DNA of 64,000 nt from Limnanthes douglasii subsp. nivea (GCA_036936605.1 JAUPFV010000002.1:123240376-123304375); one strand, 5' to 3'; positions 1-10,849 are shown, counted from the first letter of the stretch. The notes: a model not told the origin generated them from the letters alone. Made by a program: numbers and translations.

Positions 1-892
1 CAACACAAAAAGATAAGAACAATGTTGACAGTCCTACGACAGGTAGCGTTCCTCCCTTCTACTAGTCTGCTATATGTGAAACATACCTAGATCAATGAAT
101 CTTTGATCAATGACTGATATTCTCACCATTTTAGACCCTTAGTAATTCGACTTAATCTATAAGCATCTTCGTATTTTCAAAATTCCTTCAATAATCTGGA
201 TCTGCACTTTCGGCTCTACGGATGATCAGTTTGCATCTTCGAAGGTCGACAACAATATTTTTAGTTTTTTGGTAGAATGTTTCCTTAGGTTTCAGCAAAT
301 GTCTTTACACGTAATTTTCAGCCCTAACTTAGAAAGATTCAACCATTTCATGCACTACATATCTTCGCCTATCCATCTCTAATAACATATAGTATTAGAC
401 AGTAAATGTCCTCAAGTTATTTTTAACCTACACCTAACAAATATTTATTATAAATATATATTAAATAAAAACAAAAATAATTAAAATATGACGAAGATAA
501 TAAAATTATTATAAATAATAGTTACAATGTTGGATATAATTTATGAACATTTTTTATATAAATAAAATGATAACGTCTTTTTATAGATGTCTTTTTATAG
601 ATGTTTATTATAAAAGTTGATTAATCACCAAAAATAATAATGTGAGATAGTAACTATTATCTTCAAAAATAAAATAATAAAATAATAACATGATTAAAAA
701 TAATTTAAACAATTAAAGGAATTTAAACAAATAACTAAATAAACTTTATTCGTGTTGCTGGTTAATATAAGATTTAATAATTAAACTTATATAAATTATA
801 TTTATTATTATGAAATAAAATTTTTAGTTAACTGACTATCAACCGATACTAAGTAGCAGTAAAAATTTTGTATCTTTTTTTTATTATATTAT
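1..892. other. AT-rich non-coding DNA
   Basis: I see no supported gene here. The first 400 bases have mixed composition without a long open frame. From about 420 onward the sequence is strongly AT-rich with short direct repeats, such as a repeated 'tctttttatagatgt' near 575-603. It borders the chloroplast-derived segment that begins near 893. Confidence 0.6.
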
Positions 893-1164
893 GCATGGAT
901 AAGATATATCATGGCGAATTCTTCAGACAAAATTCTGTCGTTCACAATGGACTTTGATAAGTGAGATTTTGAGTCAGTATTTACATAATCTTCTTCTTTC
1001 CGAAGAAATGATTCATCCAAATAATGAGCCACCATCGATATCGACACATCTGATATCGCCAAATATTCGGGAGTTCTTCTATTCAATCTTTTTTCCTTCT
1101 TCTTGTTGCTGCATATCTCGTTCGTACACATCTTCTCTTTGTTTCCCGAGCCTATAGTGAGTTA
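893..1164 (+). pseudogene. ycf2: NUPT, ycf2 fragment (left part)
   Basis: This is nuclear-inserted chloroplast DNA. Its + strand translation in shifting frames matches the plastid ycf2 protein as I know it: a stretch reading [20 protein letters not shown] near 985-1045, then [17 protein letters not shown], then a hydrophobic run, then SRAYSEL at 1147-1164. Ycf2 is a very large plastid protein of the inner-envelope import-motor/protease complex. There are in-frame stops and shifts (for example after HNGL near 950), so it cannot be expressed. The fragment stops at the left LTR of E1 and resumes at 11402 with the next codons, QTEFEKLKS. The left limit near 893 is where recognisable ycf2 coding ends. 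The identification is from memory of the family, without a search. Confidence 0.8.
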
Positions 1165-1460
1165 TGATAAGCAAATATATTCATAAGGGACTTAAATGTA
1201 ATTGATAAGGACTTAAATGATAAGTTCTATTAATATAGAGTAAGATTAAGTTTTATAAGAAGAATAGGGAACTGAATTGTAAATATCTCTCTTATGTAAC
1301 CGATTTTGTAACTAACTTACTAGGCCTATTTAAAGAGGCTGAGGAGTATGATTACACCTATGAAATTTTGAGAGGAGAAAGACGATATTCACATCTGAAA
1401 ATCTCTGTTGATTCTGAGTAGATATTCTCAATCTTCTCTTGTTACTTTCTATTCTCACCA
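1165..1460 (+). repeat. E1 5' LTR
   Basis: This 296-bp LTR begins TGATAAGCAA and ends TTCTCACCA. It pairs with 11107-11401 as a near-identical direct repeat. It is unrelated in sequence to the 405-429 bp LTRs of E2, E3 and E4, so E1 belongs to a different family. I did not identify its internal TATA box with confidence. Confidence 0.93.
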
Positions 1461-1462
1461 AA

Positions 1463-1485
1463 TTGGCGCTAGAAAGAGGGGGCGA
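1463..1485 (+). promoter_or_regulatory. E1 primer binding site
   Basis: Two bases after the 5' LTR the sequence reads tggcgctagaaagagggg. A TGGCGC start is typical of tRNA-primed plant Ty3/gypsy elements. I cannot name the priming tRNA with certainty. Confidence 0.75.
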
Positions 1486-1570
1486 AGATACCTTGATCGA
1501 TAGATAAAAAATCGAGTCTCAAATTTGTTCGTTTTCTGAAGAATTTTGTTTATATTTTTGTTGATCGGAG

Positions 1571-3430
1571 ATGAATTCGGAGGGAAGGAGATAATCCACC
1601 TGTTCGAAAAGCTTTGGAGACGTTGAAATCTGATCTGCAGGAGAAAGAGGCAGGTAAGTCAATTCCGATTCAGTCAAACCAATTTGATTTTGAAGGTAAA
1701 ATGAATGAGTTGATAAGAAAAGTGGCGGAACTTGATGAATTTGCTAAAATGAAGCAAGATAATAATGACGCTAGACTTAGATCTAAAATAGTAAGAGGTG
1801 ATCGGGATGATCAATCGGATCCGTCAAATGACGACGGCGACGTTCAATATGTACAGCGTAAAATACATTTTGAGCGTAAGAAGGAGCATAGTGGAATGAA
1901 AGAAAAGAAAAGTTGCAGAAGCGACGATATGTAGATTCTAGTGAAGAAGAGGATTTTGAAAATTCGGAGTCAGATGAAACACCAAGATATGAGCATTCTC
2001 GAGGTCATTCAAGAGGAGGAGGATATGAGTTTCGGCCAGCTAAAATGTACAAGGAAGGAAGGCAAAAGAAGGAAAGACGAGTATATTCTCCTCGGAAGTA
2101 TTCTCCTCAGAAATTTGAAGGTGAATCAAGTTTGTATGCTACTGTGGCAATGAGGAACGAAGACCAGTTTGTTCAAGGAGTCGATTGGAGGGACTCACCG
2201 TTGATTAGTGAGATTAGATCTGTGCCACTTCCGAGGCGGTTCGACATTTCTAAAATTGACAAGTTTGATGGAACTCAAGATCCAGATGATCATATAGAAC
2301 AATTCAAAAACTATATGACTAATTTCGAAGACGACGATAAATTGGTGTGTAGAGCATTCTCTCAGACATTCAAAGGAACTGTACTAAAATGGTACAACAA
2401 GATTCCTAAGGAGTCCATTGCAAATTTTAGAGGCTTTTACACAGCTTTTCGAAGACAGTTTGTGGGAAGCAAAGAAATGAGAGCTAATGGAGATACGATA
2501 ATACAATGTAAGCAAGTTGTGGGAGAAAAGTTGAAGGATTATACTAAAAGATTTGTGTCAACAAAAGCTAGATTAGATGATTGTGAGGAGGTGGTGGCTA
2601 TGGCAGCGTTCAGACAAGGATTGTTGCCAGGAGATTTAGCTGATGAGACTAAAAGGCGTAGGGTATTAACATTTAGAGCTCTCATGGCTCAGGTTGAAAA
2701 TCAGATCAAAGTCGAAGAGTCTACTCGAGTTCGAGGAGGAAGTAGTATTGTTCAGAAAAGGAATAGTCAAGTGAACGCTTCGAATAATAATTCATCGCGC
2801 GCGAGGGGTAATCAAAATGTTTCCAATCAAAATGTTCGAGGAGGTTCGAATTCATATCAAGGGGGTTCTAGTCAGCACAATTTTAATAACCAACACCAAT
2901 TCAGACCAAGATCGAATGTGTGGGTAAGGCCAGAGTATTATGCGGATTTGACTAAAAGTGTGGCTTCGATATATGAGAAAACCAGGGGAACAGTAAATTT
3001 CAGAAAGCCGGGCAGCGATTAATAGGCCAAGAGAGGAGCGCAATAACAAGTTTTGTAGGTATCATGATGATATTGGACATGATACAAATGATTGTATTGC
3101 TTTGAAGAAGGAGATGCAGATTTTGATAGAGAATGGAAAATTGTTGGAGTATGTCAAAAAAATGCTAAAGCCATAACTCAAAAGGTGGGCAATCCTAATT
3201 CTAAGCAGGAAAGTGCACTGATGATTTTAGATGCTGCAGGTGATGAATTTGACATGGCTTCGGAATATGTCGACCCAGACCCTAGTCGATTGTTGTTAAT
3301 GTCAGTTGACGAGCCGATGCATAAGGGACGTGTTCGAGATTTGTGTGCGTTCTTTGAGTCATTGGCAATATTTGGGGGAGATTCAATGACTAATAACACT
3401 AATAATTCGAGATAAAGACATATAGTGAAT
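1571..3430 (+). pseudogene. gag: E1 gag
   Basis: This is the structural Gag polyprotein that forms the virus-like particle. The probable start is the ATG at 1571, with a one-base lesion within 15 codons; the frame resumes as ALETLKSDLQEKEAGKS. The Gag/capsid domain (Retrotrans_gag type) lies at about 2255-2700 and includes FDGTQDPDDHIEQFKNYM, LKWYNKIP and the RRQFVGSKE-type block. A basic, Gln/Asn-rich linker follows. The nucleocapsid knuckle is at about 3053-3094: C-x2-H-x4-H-x4-C, reading CRYHDDIGHDTNDC. Frame changes near 1590, 1920 and 3020-3160 and a stop near 3415 break the frame. In E2 the corresponding frame runs on into protease, so Gag and protease were probably one precursor. Confidence 0.88.
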
Positions 3431-4003
3431 TTAACGCATCAAATTGAAGGAGGAGCATCAGCGCACCTAAGCAACAAGAAGGATGTCCCATTTATAATTT
3501 TCGATGGGGATGATTTGAGAGGAATTACTGGGCCGCATGAAGATGCAGTGGTTATTGGAGCAGAAGTGTGTGGGGTGGAAATTCGACGAGTATTAATTGA
3601 TACTGGAAGTTCTGCTAATGTGTTGTTCAAATCAACATATGATAGATTAAATGCTCCGCCTCGGATAGAAAGGTCAGAAAGAACAATAATTGGGTTTACT
3701 GGTGCGACATCAAATGTAGTAGGGGAGTTTGAAGGTGAAATTTCTCTGGGAAAGGGGCCTTTCAAAAAGAAAGTACGAGTACTTTTTATGGTGGTAGATT
3801 GTCCGTCGAGCTACAATGCTATTTTTGGAAGGTCATGGCTGACAAAAATGTACGCTATAGTTTCTACAGTTCACCAATGTTTGAAATATGTAGTCGGAGA
3901 TCGAATTGGCGTAGTTCGAAGTGATCAAAAAGTGGCTAGAGAGTGTTACGCTGCTGCATTTAGACTACGTGATAAAAGTACCGATGATCCAATGGAGAAA
4001 TAG
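3431..4003 (+). CDS. pro: E1 aspartic protease, ending at a conserved amber codon
   Basis: This is the retroviral-type aspartic protease that cleaves the polyprotein. The active-site motif is LIDTGSSANVLF at about 3595-3630. The flap and C-terminal half include VVDCPSSYNAIFGRSWL and STVHQCLKYVVGDR. The open frame runs from 3425 to the TAG at 4001-4003. The next codon is CAG, and the frame then stays open into RT. The same TAG-CAG lies at the same place in E2 and E4, which suggests a functional stop (readthrough or splicing) rather than decay. Confidence 0.88.
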   Translation, partial: LTHQIEGGASAHLSNKKDVPFIIFDGDDLRGITGPHEDAVVIGAEVCGVEIRRVLIDTGSSANVLFKSTYDRLNAPPRIERSERTIIGFTGATSNVVGEFEGEISLGKGPFKKKVRVLFMVVDCPSSYNAIFGRSWLTKMYAIVSTVHQCLKYVVGDRIGVVRSDQKVARECYAAAFRLRDKSTDDPMEK

Positions 4004-4900
4004 CAGGTTGGGGGGTTGCCCTCTGGTAGTAAAGATGAAGGAATTGATGACCCGAGGTCAACCCTGAGTTCTGTGGTAGTAAGTGAAGAGATAGAAGAAT
4101 ACATCTTCGATCATAACAAAGTACTTCAAATTGGGACTTTATTGCCTTTATCAGTGCGAGAAAGATTGTTGAATTTTTTGTCTAAGAACTTGGATGTGTT
4201 TGCTTGGAGATCCGAGGATGTGGTGGGGGTCCCAATTGACATTATATGTCATAGCTTGGTTGTGGATTCGAAGATCAAGCCGATAATACAAAAAAGGAGA
4301 GCTTTTTCGTTGGAAAAATCTGAGGCCATAGTTGCTGAGGTAGATAGATTGTATAAGACGGGGCATATCTGGGAGTCCAAATATCCGAAGTGGACAGCAT
4401 AATCCAGTACCTCGAATTGATCAACTAGTGGATTCTACTTCTGGAAACAAAATTCTAACATTTATGGATGCATTTTCAGGATATAATCAAATCCGAATGA
4501 ATCCAGAGGATGAAGAAATCACAACATTCATCACTGATCGAGGTCTACATTGTTATAGGGTGATGCCGTTTGGATTGAAAAATGCTGGGTCTACATATCA
4601 AAGGTTGATGAATAAGGCGTTTGCTTCGCAAATAGGGAGGAATATCGAAGTATACATCGATGATATGCTTGTTAAGAGCAAAAGTGATGATGATCATATC
4701 GATGATTTAGAAGAGACGTTTCTGAATCTTAGAGCAATACAGTTGAAGTTGAACCCAGAAAAATGCACGTTTGGAGTCCGTTCTGGAAAATTTCTGGGAT
4801 ATGTAATAAGTGAAAGAGGAATCGAAGTGGATCCAGAACAGTTGAAGGCTTTGATATCGATGTCCTCACCTCGGAGTATCAAGGAAGTGCAAATGTTGAC
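4004..4900 (+). pseudogene. E1 reverse transcriptase, with internal deletion
   Basis: This is the RNA-dependent DNA polymerase that copies element RNA. The N-terminal part reads PIIQKRRAFSLEKSEAIVAEVDRL. The catalytic region has FMDAFSGYNQIRMNPED (first Asp) and YIDDMLVKSKSDDDHIDDL (the YIDD catalytic pair), followed by GKFLGYVISERGIEVDPEQL. Between YPKWTA (near 4398) and VPRIDQLVDSTSGNK, roughly 30 codons present in E2 and E4 are missing; these hold the VKKKNGKW...DFTDLNRACPKD fingers segment. The join falls at a shared tccagtac-like word. Without this segment RT should be inactive. Confidence 0.9.
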
Positions 4901-5480
4901 AGGCAGGTTAGCAGCTCTGAACAGATTCATTTCTCGTTTTTTAGATAAATGCTTGCCTTTTTTCCAGGTGTTGCGTCGACCTAATAATTTTGAGTGGACT
5001 TCGGATTGTGAAGAAGCTTTTGTTAAGATCAAAAATCTTTTGTCCACTCCTGAAATATTATCAAAGCCTCGAGAAGGTGAGCAACTGTTTTTGTATATAG
5101 CAGTGTCGGATTATGCAGTGAGTGCAGTTCTGGTTAGTGAAGATTCAAGAATTTCGAGGCCCGTCTATTATGTCAGTAAAAGTTTGGTTGATGCTGAAAA
5201 ACGTTACTTGAAGCTCGAAAAATTGGCATTGTGCATAGTAGTGGCGGCGAGAAAAATGCGTCCCTACTTCCAAGCCCATACAATTGTGGTTCGAACTTCT
5301 TATCCATTGAAAAATGTATTGCAAAAACCAGATATCTTAGGAAGAATGACTAAGTGGTCTGTTGAATTGGGAGATTTCAATGTGTTATTCTCTCCGTGAA
5401 CGGCTGTCAAAGCTCAGGCCTTAGCAGATTTCTTTGTTGAGTTTCATTCGAGTAGATCCGAAGAGAAAGAAGGTGAAAAA
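4901..5480 (+). CDS. E1 RNase H (first, Ty3-type)
   Basis: This is the Ty3-type RNase H that follows RT and degrades RNA in RNA/DNA hybrids. Recognisable parts are FEWTSDCEEAFVKIKNLLS, then EGEQLFLYIAVSDYAVSAVL, then RPVYYVSKSLVDAEKRYLKL, then EKLALCIVVAARKMRPYFQ, ending in MTKWSVELGDFNVLFSP. A TGA at 5397-5399 interrupts the frame where other copies have Arg (CGA to TGA). The following TAVKAQALADFFVEFHS is the usual tether before the second RNase H. Confidence 0.85.
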
Positions 5481-5900
5481 ATGAACACGAATCCGACGTG
5501 GACGGTACGAACTGATGGAGGATCTAGTAATAAAGGGTCGAGTGCAGGAGTTGAATTGGTGGCACCAATAGGGGAGTTTATGTTTCAAGCTATAAGATTT
5601 GGATTTCATGCTTCGAATAATGAAGCTGAATATGAAGCTGTGCTAGCATGATTGCGGTTAGCAAAAAATTGTGGAGCAATATTCGTGCGCTTAGAAACAG
5701 ATTCGCAGTTGGTAGTTAACCATGTTAAAGGAATACCAGAGGCTAAAAAAGACCGTTTAGTTTTGTATTTACAAGAATTTCGGAGTGTGATGGCACAGTT
5801 TGAAAATGTTGAGGTGGAGCATATTCGAAGAGGTAATAACGTAATGGTTGATTCTTTAGCAACAATGGTTTACTCTGAAGAATATCCATGGATTGTGACA
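5481..5900 (+). CDS. E1 second (archaeal-type) RNase H
   Basis: This extra RNase H domain between the first RNase H and integrase is a known hallmark of Tat elements. Visible catalytic positions are the Asp in RTDGGSSNKGSSAG (about 5508-5540), the Glu in ASNNEAEYEAVLA, the Asp in RLETDSQLVVNH and the late Asp in NNVMVDSLATM. The frame is open except for a TGA at 5649-5651 (VLA-stop-LRLAKN) where relatives have Gly, so GGA became TGA. Confidence 0.85.
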
Positions 5901-7223
5901 CAACCGCTGCCTTCGATTATGTCAAGCTCTGAGCAGTGTGAATTTGTTGAGGAGGTGGTAAATGATTCGACACGGATTCGAGGTGATTGGAGAGCTGACT
6001 TGTTAAATTTTCTTACAAAGGGAATACTACCTCTTGATAAGCACTTGCTTAAGAAAATAAGGAATAAAGCTATTGGTTATGTGGTATTGGATGGGGTATT
6101 GTATAAGAGGTCTGTGTCGAGGCCCTTATTACGATATTTGAGTAAGCAAGAATCTCAAAACATTCTATCTGAATTACACGATGGAGACGGGTCAGCTCAT
6201 TGTAGCTTCAAAGCTTTAACACGTAGGGTATTGTTGGCAGGGTATTATTGGCCTACTATATTGCAGGATGCCAAGTTATTAGTTCGAAGTTGTGATACTT
6301 GTCAAAGGTATGCACATTTGATACATAAACCAGCGGTACCCCTAATGACAATCTCTGAGACGGTTCCTTTTGATAGATGGGGGATTGATTTAGTAGGACC
6401 ATTGCCTATGGCTTCAGGTGGAAGACAGATGATTATTGTCGCGGTTGATTATTTTTTGAAGTGGCCAGAAGCAGAGCCTTTAGCTGGAACAAAAGCTAAG
6501 GATGTGATCAAGTTTATTCTAAGTAACATCTGCTACCGTTTTGGGGTTCCTCGAAAAATAACGACGGACAACGGTCCCCAATTTAACAACAAGGAAATGG
6601 ACTCTTTTTGCTCCTTGAAAGGAATATAGCAATGCTTTTCTACTCCTTTCCACCCACAAGCAAATGGGCAAGTGGAAGTTACAAATAGATCTATTTTGGA
6701 GGGTTTAAAGAAAAACTTGGCGGGAGCAGCAGGGAAATGGCCAAATTATCTTCAAGAAGTGTTGTGGGCATATCGAACAACCCCTAGAGAGGCCACAAAA
6801 GAGACTCATTTTTCTTTAGTGTATGGAATGGATGCTGTGTGCCCTGCTGAATCTACATTGCCTTCCTACAGGTTATTGCGATATTCCGAAGTAGATAATG
6901 ATGAAGCTAGAAGGTTTGAGCTTGATTTGTTAGAGGAAAAGAGGGTCAAAGCACATTTGAATGTGGTTCATTATCAAACCTTAATGAGAAGCAGGTACGA
7001 TGCTAGAGTTAAGAAGAGGGAGTTCAAGGTTGGCGATAAAGTATTGCGAAAAGTATTTCTTCATACTAAGGACAAGCACCTCGGAAAATTAGCTCCGAAT
7101 TGGGAGGGTCCTTATGAAGTCAAAATGAAGGTCAAGCCAGGGTCATATAGGTTGTCTGATCGTGAGGGGAGGATGCTCAAACACCCTTGGAATATAGAAC
7201 ATTTGAAATTGTATTGTGAGTAA
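5901..7223 (+). CDS. int: E1 integrase
   Basis: This integrase inserts the cDNA into the chromosome. The N-terminal zinc-binding domain (HHCC) reads SELHDGDGSAHCSFKALTRR, then YYWPTILQDAKLLVRSCDTCQRYAH. The catalytic core has the first Asp in WGIDLVGPLPMASGGRQ, the second in TTDNGPQFNNKEMDSF, and the Glu in the region HPQANGQVEV. One TAG at 6627-6629 replaces Gln (CAG to TAG). The C-terminal GPY-type module reads GKLAPNWEGPYEV and ends HPWNIEHLKLYCE with TAA at 7221. There is no chromodomain, as expected for Tat. Confidence 0.9.
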
Positions 7224-7303
7224 AATTGAACTTCAAATTTTTACAAGACAGAGATACTCTTTCCTTATCGGTTGGCCCAGAAAGGTTTTAATGAGGTGTC
7301 TGG
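7224..7303 (+). promoter_or_regulatory. E1 post-pol double stem-loop box
   Basis: Directly after the pol stop is an inverted repeat (gtaaaatt / aatttttac). Then comes a box that starts actctttcct, contains a short CCTT/AAGG stem and ends ggttttaatgaggtgtc. The same arrangement follows pol in E2, E4 and E5. It may be a 3'-end or packaging signal; the function is unknown. Confidence 0.55.
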
Positions 7304-7455
7304 TTAAAATTGAATTTCGTAATAAAATTTCTTTTGGCCATTGGTTGTTTAGTATGATGAATGATTTATTATTTTGGTAACTTGGCAGAGACTGATCATC
7401 TTTGAAAGTTGACCAAAAGTAATTTTCCAAAGCAATAGCTTTGAAGAAACAATCT

Positions 7456-7621
7456 ATTTCGAGGTGCCACGTTTTATGAGTGCATCTAATTTTCGAGGTG
7501 CCACGTTTTATGAGTGCATCTAATTTTCGAGGTGCCACGTTTTATGAGTGCATCTAATGTTCGAGGTGTCACGTTTTATGAGTGCATCCAATTTTGACGT
7601 ACCATATTTTACGAATGCAAT
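7456..7621 (+). repeat. 34-bp tandem repeats, about 5 units
   Basis: Four near-identical 34-bp units, each containing cgaggtgccacgttttatga, start near 7456, 7490, 7524 and 7558. A degraded fifth unit runs to about 7621. They lie in the spacer between pol and the convergent antisense gene of E1. Confidence 0.9.
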
Positions 7622-7741
7622 AGAACTTTAAAACATTAAGATAGTCGATTGTTTCATTGGATAAAGCTTGAAGCTTACAAAAAGGAGAAAACTACTTTAA
7701 AAAAAACAACAACAACGAACGCATAACATATAATCTACCAA

Positions 7742-10538
7742 CTAGTCATCTTCCTCTTCCGATGACCCTTCAGAAGCATCACCTTCTTCTGAAGAGCTTG
7801 ATGGCACTTCGAATGCTTCTTTTGGACGCTCTTTCTCTGGAACTTGTTTCCAAAATTCTGTTAAATTTAACCTTGGATAGGCAACATGGATTTCTCGAAG
7901 AAGATTGATAGCTGTATCAGTTTGAGCCTTCTTGATACCATCAAGCATCACAGAACCAACAGCAGCTTCGGCTTTCTTGATGGCGTGCTTCTTTTCCTGC
8001 TCGAATCCTGTTTGAAGCGTAGTCAATTGAGTTTGACAATCTTCCAGGCTTTCTTGAGTTTTCTTAACAAGTTCTTCAGCATCGGTAGCTTTTTTCTTTT
8101 CCTTAGAAAGGGCAGTAGAATGTTGAGAATTCATATTTTCAAGAGCCAGACGATGAGACACCTCCAAAGCTTCGATTTTTCTTTATGTTCTTTAAGAAGC
8201 TTCCCTTTTTCAGCTTCGAAATTTTGAAGTGCTTCATTTTTCGAAGCCTTTTCAGATTTTGTTTCCTTTTTGCTCTTGATTAATTCTTGGGCAATGAGCT
8301 CTAATTGTATATGTGAATTGTTTACTTCTTCACATAATTTTTTGGCTGCAGCACTCAAATTAGTAAACGGTCGAAGGATTAAAGTTACCTCATCGGATCT
8401 TTCACAATTGGGCAAGTTTGATGGGCGAAGAACATGAGTGATTGCATTAGATGTTGAAGTTATGGCAGCCCCGGTAGAAGTTGATGGAATGGTGTTGGTA
8501 GGTTGAGAATCTTCACCAGTGACTACAAAATCCCCGCTCGAGTTGAAATCTTCGAGGTTAAGATATTCATTTTCTTGGCTATCTCCTAGTGCCAATCCCC
8601 CTTGAGGATTTTCTTCAATGAAGATTTTCTCATGCACCTCGGAAGCCAATACCTCTTCGAGCATGTCAGCTTCGTTCTTTTTCTTTGGAGTAGTGGACTT
8701 GCTCTTTTTCTTCTTTGGAGTATTGTCTTCTTTCTTTTTCTTTTTCAGTACAGGTTCGTCCTCTTCGGATATTGGAGGAAGTTGAGATGCAGGCGCTTTT
8801 CGTTTCCCTGCAGACTTTGAATTTTGGGAAGGGTTAACCTTGCTTGTGTTGGGTTTTTTGAGGGTTAGCTTTCCCTTCTTTTTTAGTGGCAGGTGACTGT
8901 CAGATCGATTTCTGGTGGGAAGGTAGGTTTTTCCATCTGGTGCGAGTATTCTTTGGACCGCTTCAATGGGATCTGGGGGGAGCATCGGATCTTCAGAGAA
9001 GTCAGCTCCCAAGGTTATGCGCCAGAGATGGCTGTTGACGAAGTTGATTGGTTGAAAGGCTGAGTGAAAGCCATTTCCCCAAGCTTTCTCTGCCCATTCA
9101 GCCATTTTCTTGAAGATGTCCTTTGCAGTCTTTTGACGACCTTTGAATCTCCTCGGAATTTCTGGAAAAAGAGTAAACAGTTAGATAAGTAGACTTGGTT
9201 AATTTGACTAGGCTTAATAAGTTAAAAAAATATATATTAACAATACAACAATGATTTACTTACTGCTATCTCTCCAGGTGAGAGTAAGTTTTGAGGGGTT
9301 GTCATCAGAAATTTCTTTACCATTTTCCCAAGCTCCCGATAAAAAGACAAACCTTTGCTTCCAAAACTTGTCAGCCTCGAGGACGTCATCGATAATCTTC
9401 AGATCATCCTCCAAAGTGAGGTAGTAGAATGGTAGAACTGGCCCATTTGAGATTTTGGTCAGTGAGATGAAATCCTCTATTTCGAGGGGATGCTTCCTAG
9501 CCTCGACACCATGATAGCAGAGAATAAAGTGAACAGTTGTTTTGGAGTGACTTGTGTTGGGCACAACCCAAGAATTTCGAAGTACCTTACAATCATTGGA
9601 TCGAGGGGAAATCGAAGTCCCCAGTTGAAAAGCTCAGGGTAAACTACCAGTTCGTTCTTCTGACAACTCAGAGGTGTTTCTCCTTCTACTGGTAGTCGAA
9701 GAATAATATTGTCTGTTAATCCCCATAGTTTCTTGAGTTCTTATTTTTCTGATTCGAGGTAGTAAGTGTAGGGTACATTTTTTAGGGCGAGAATGTACCG
9801 AGGACAAAGTGGTCGTAGGTTTTCCTGAACCAAGGCAGCAACATCTTTGGGGAGGGTAATAAGAGGTTTCTTTCCTCGAATTTTCTTTGGAGGGATTACC
9901 TCATCTGCCTCGGATTCGCCTTCGGCATCGGATTCAGTGGCTTCAGAATCATTTTCTTTGTCATTTTCTTCATCGGTAGCTTCATTGTGAAGACTTCTAG
10001 TTTGAGTCTCAGTTTGAGTCACAAGAGCTGGTTGACTATTCTCTGGTGTAACGTCAACCACTTCTTGTGGGGGAGGAGCAAAGGTTTCTGCATCGTCACC
10101 CATTGCTAGAAAGGTTGATTTTTTGAGAAGTTTAACTTTAACGGCTTCAGATTGTAGGATAGGTGATTTGAGTTGTGGTTTTTTTAGAGTTGGAGGTTTG
10201 TCAGAATTGACAGGCTTAGATTTTCGATGTGGTTTTAGTGATGGAGAAGTGGATTGATTTCGAGGAGGAGAAGATTGCTGGCTAGATTCTGGGTTTGATG
10301 CTAAATTTGAAGATGAATTAACTAGATTAGGATTGAAGTTACCATATTTGAAGGTAGTAGAGGAGAAACGAGGACCGTTATAGATTAACCCAGCAGCTTT
10401 GTATACTTTAGCTCTTTTCGAAATACAGAGATAATCGTAAGCACCAAATACTTGATTGCTAGAACCAGGGAAGAGAGATTTCTTTGGTTTTATTTGGTTT
10501 TTAGGTTTAGATCTTTTGTATTTGGGGTACCTTCTCAT
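7742..10538 (-). pseudogene. E1 antisense accessory gene (Transposase_28-like)
   Basis: This is a spliced gene on the strand opposite to gag-pol, of unknown function. Exon 1 runs from the ATG at 10538 to about 9264. It has a basic start (MRRYPKYKRSKPK), a long Ser/Pro/Glu-rich stretch with KKIRGKKPL, and then a domain resembling PF04195 ('putative gypsy type transposon'): PELFNWGLRFPLDPMIVRYF and later FVFLSGAWENGKEI. The intron is 9162-9263 (102 bp, gtaagt...ccag). Exon 2 begins PRRFKGRQKTAKDIFKKMAEW. It has Lys-rich blocks (EPVLKKKKKEDNTPKKKKSK), then a Lys/Glu-rich coiled coil, and ends in an acidic tail (SSSSEEGDASEGSSEEEDD). A stop near 9741, a frameshift near 9560-9590 and another near 8180 break it. 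Plant Tat elements are known to carry antisense ORFs; the role is not established. Confidence 0.8.
9162..9263 (-). other. Intron of E1 antisense gene
   Basis: The donor reads gtaagtaaat and the acceptor ttttccag on the minus strand. The intron falls just after the LSGAWENGKEI block, the same place as the 81-84 bp introns in E2, E3 and E4. It is inferred from sequence only. Confidence 0.7.
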
Positions 10539-10700
10539 ATAATAGATATTGATATGGGAAGTTTTTTTTTTGTGACTGAAGAAGTGGTGTTTCTGGGGAA
10601 GGTAGCAGAATATGAAGATGAAGGTTGATGAAGAACAAGATGAAGATGGTTTAGGAAAGAGATGATTTTTCTAAAAGGTTCTCAGTAAAGTGGAGCTGAG

Positions 10701-10708
10701 TATTTATA
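10701..10708 (-). promoter_or_regulatory. TATA box of E1 antisense gene
   Basis: TATAAATA lies on the minus strand about 165 bases upstream of the antisense ATG at 10538. It is not inside the LTR, so the antisense gene appears to have its own promoter. Confidence 0.55.
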
Positions 10709-10849
10709 CTTGGGAAAAATGACGTTGAGAATTGGAAAAGGCGAAACCAGTGAACTGTTCTCATTGGGTGGAATGTGAAACGTGGAGGAAAACTTGCTGT
10801 GTCATAGACCTATCAAGAAGGGTCCAATCAGTCTTTCAAGTAGGGGTCA

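Noticed and set aside
3439..3765. Minus-strand open frame of 108 codons inside E1 protease
   Set aside because: It is the reverse shadow of the protease. It has no conserved counterpart in E2/E4 and no recognisable family.
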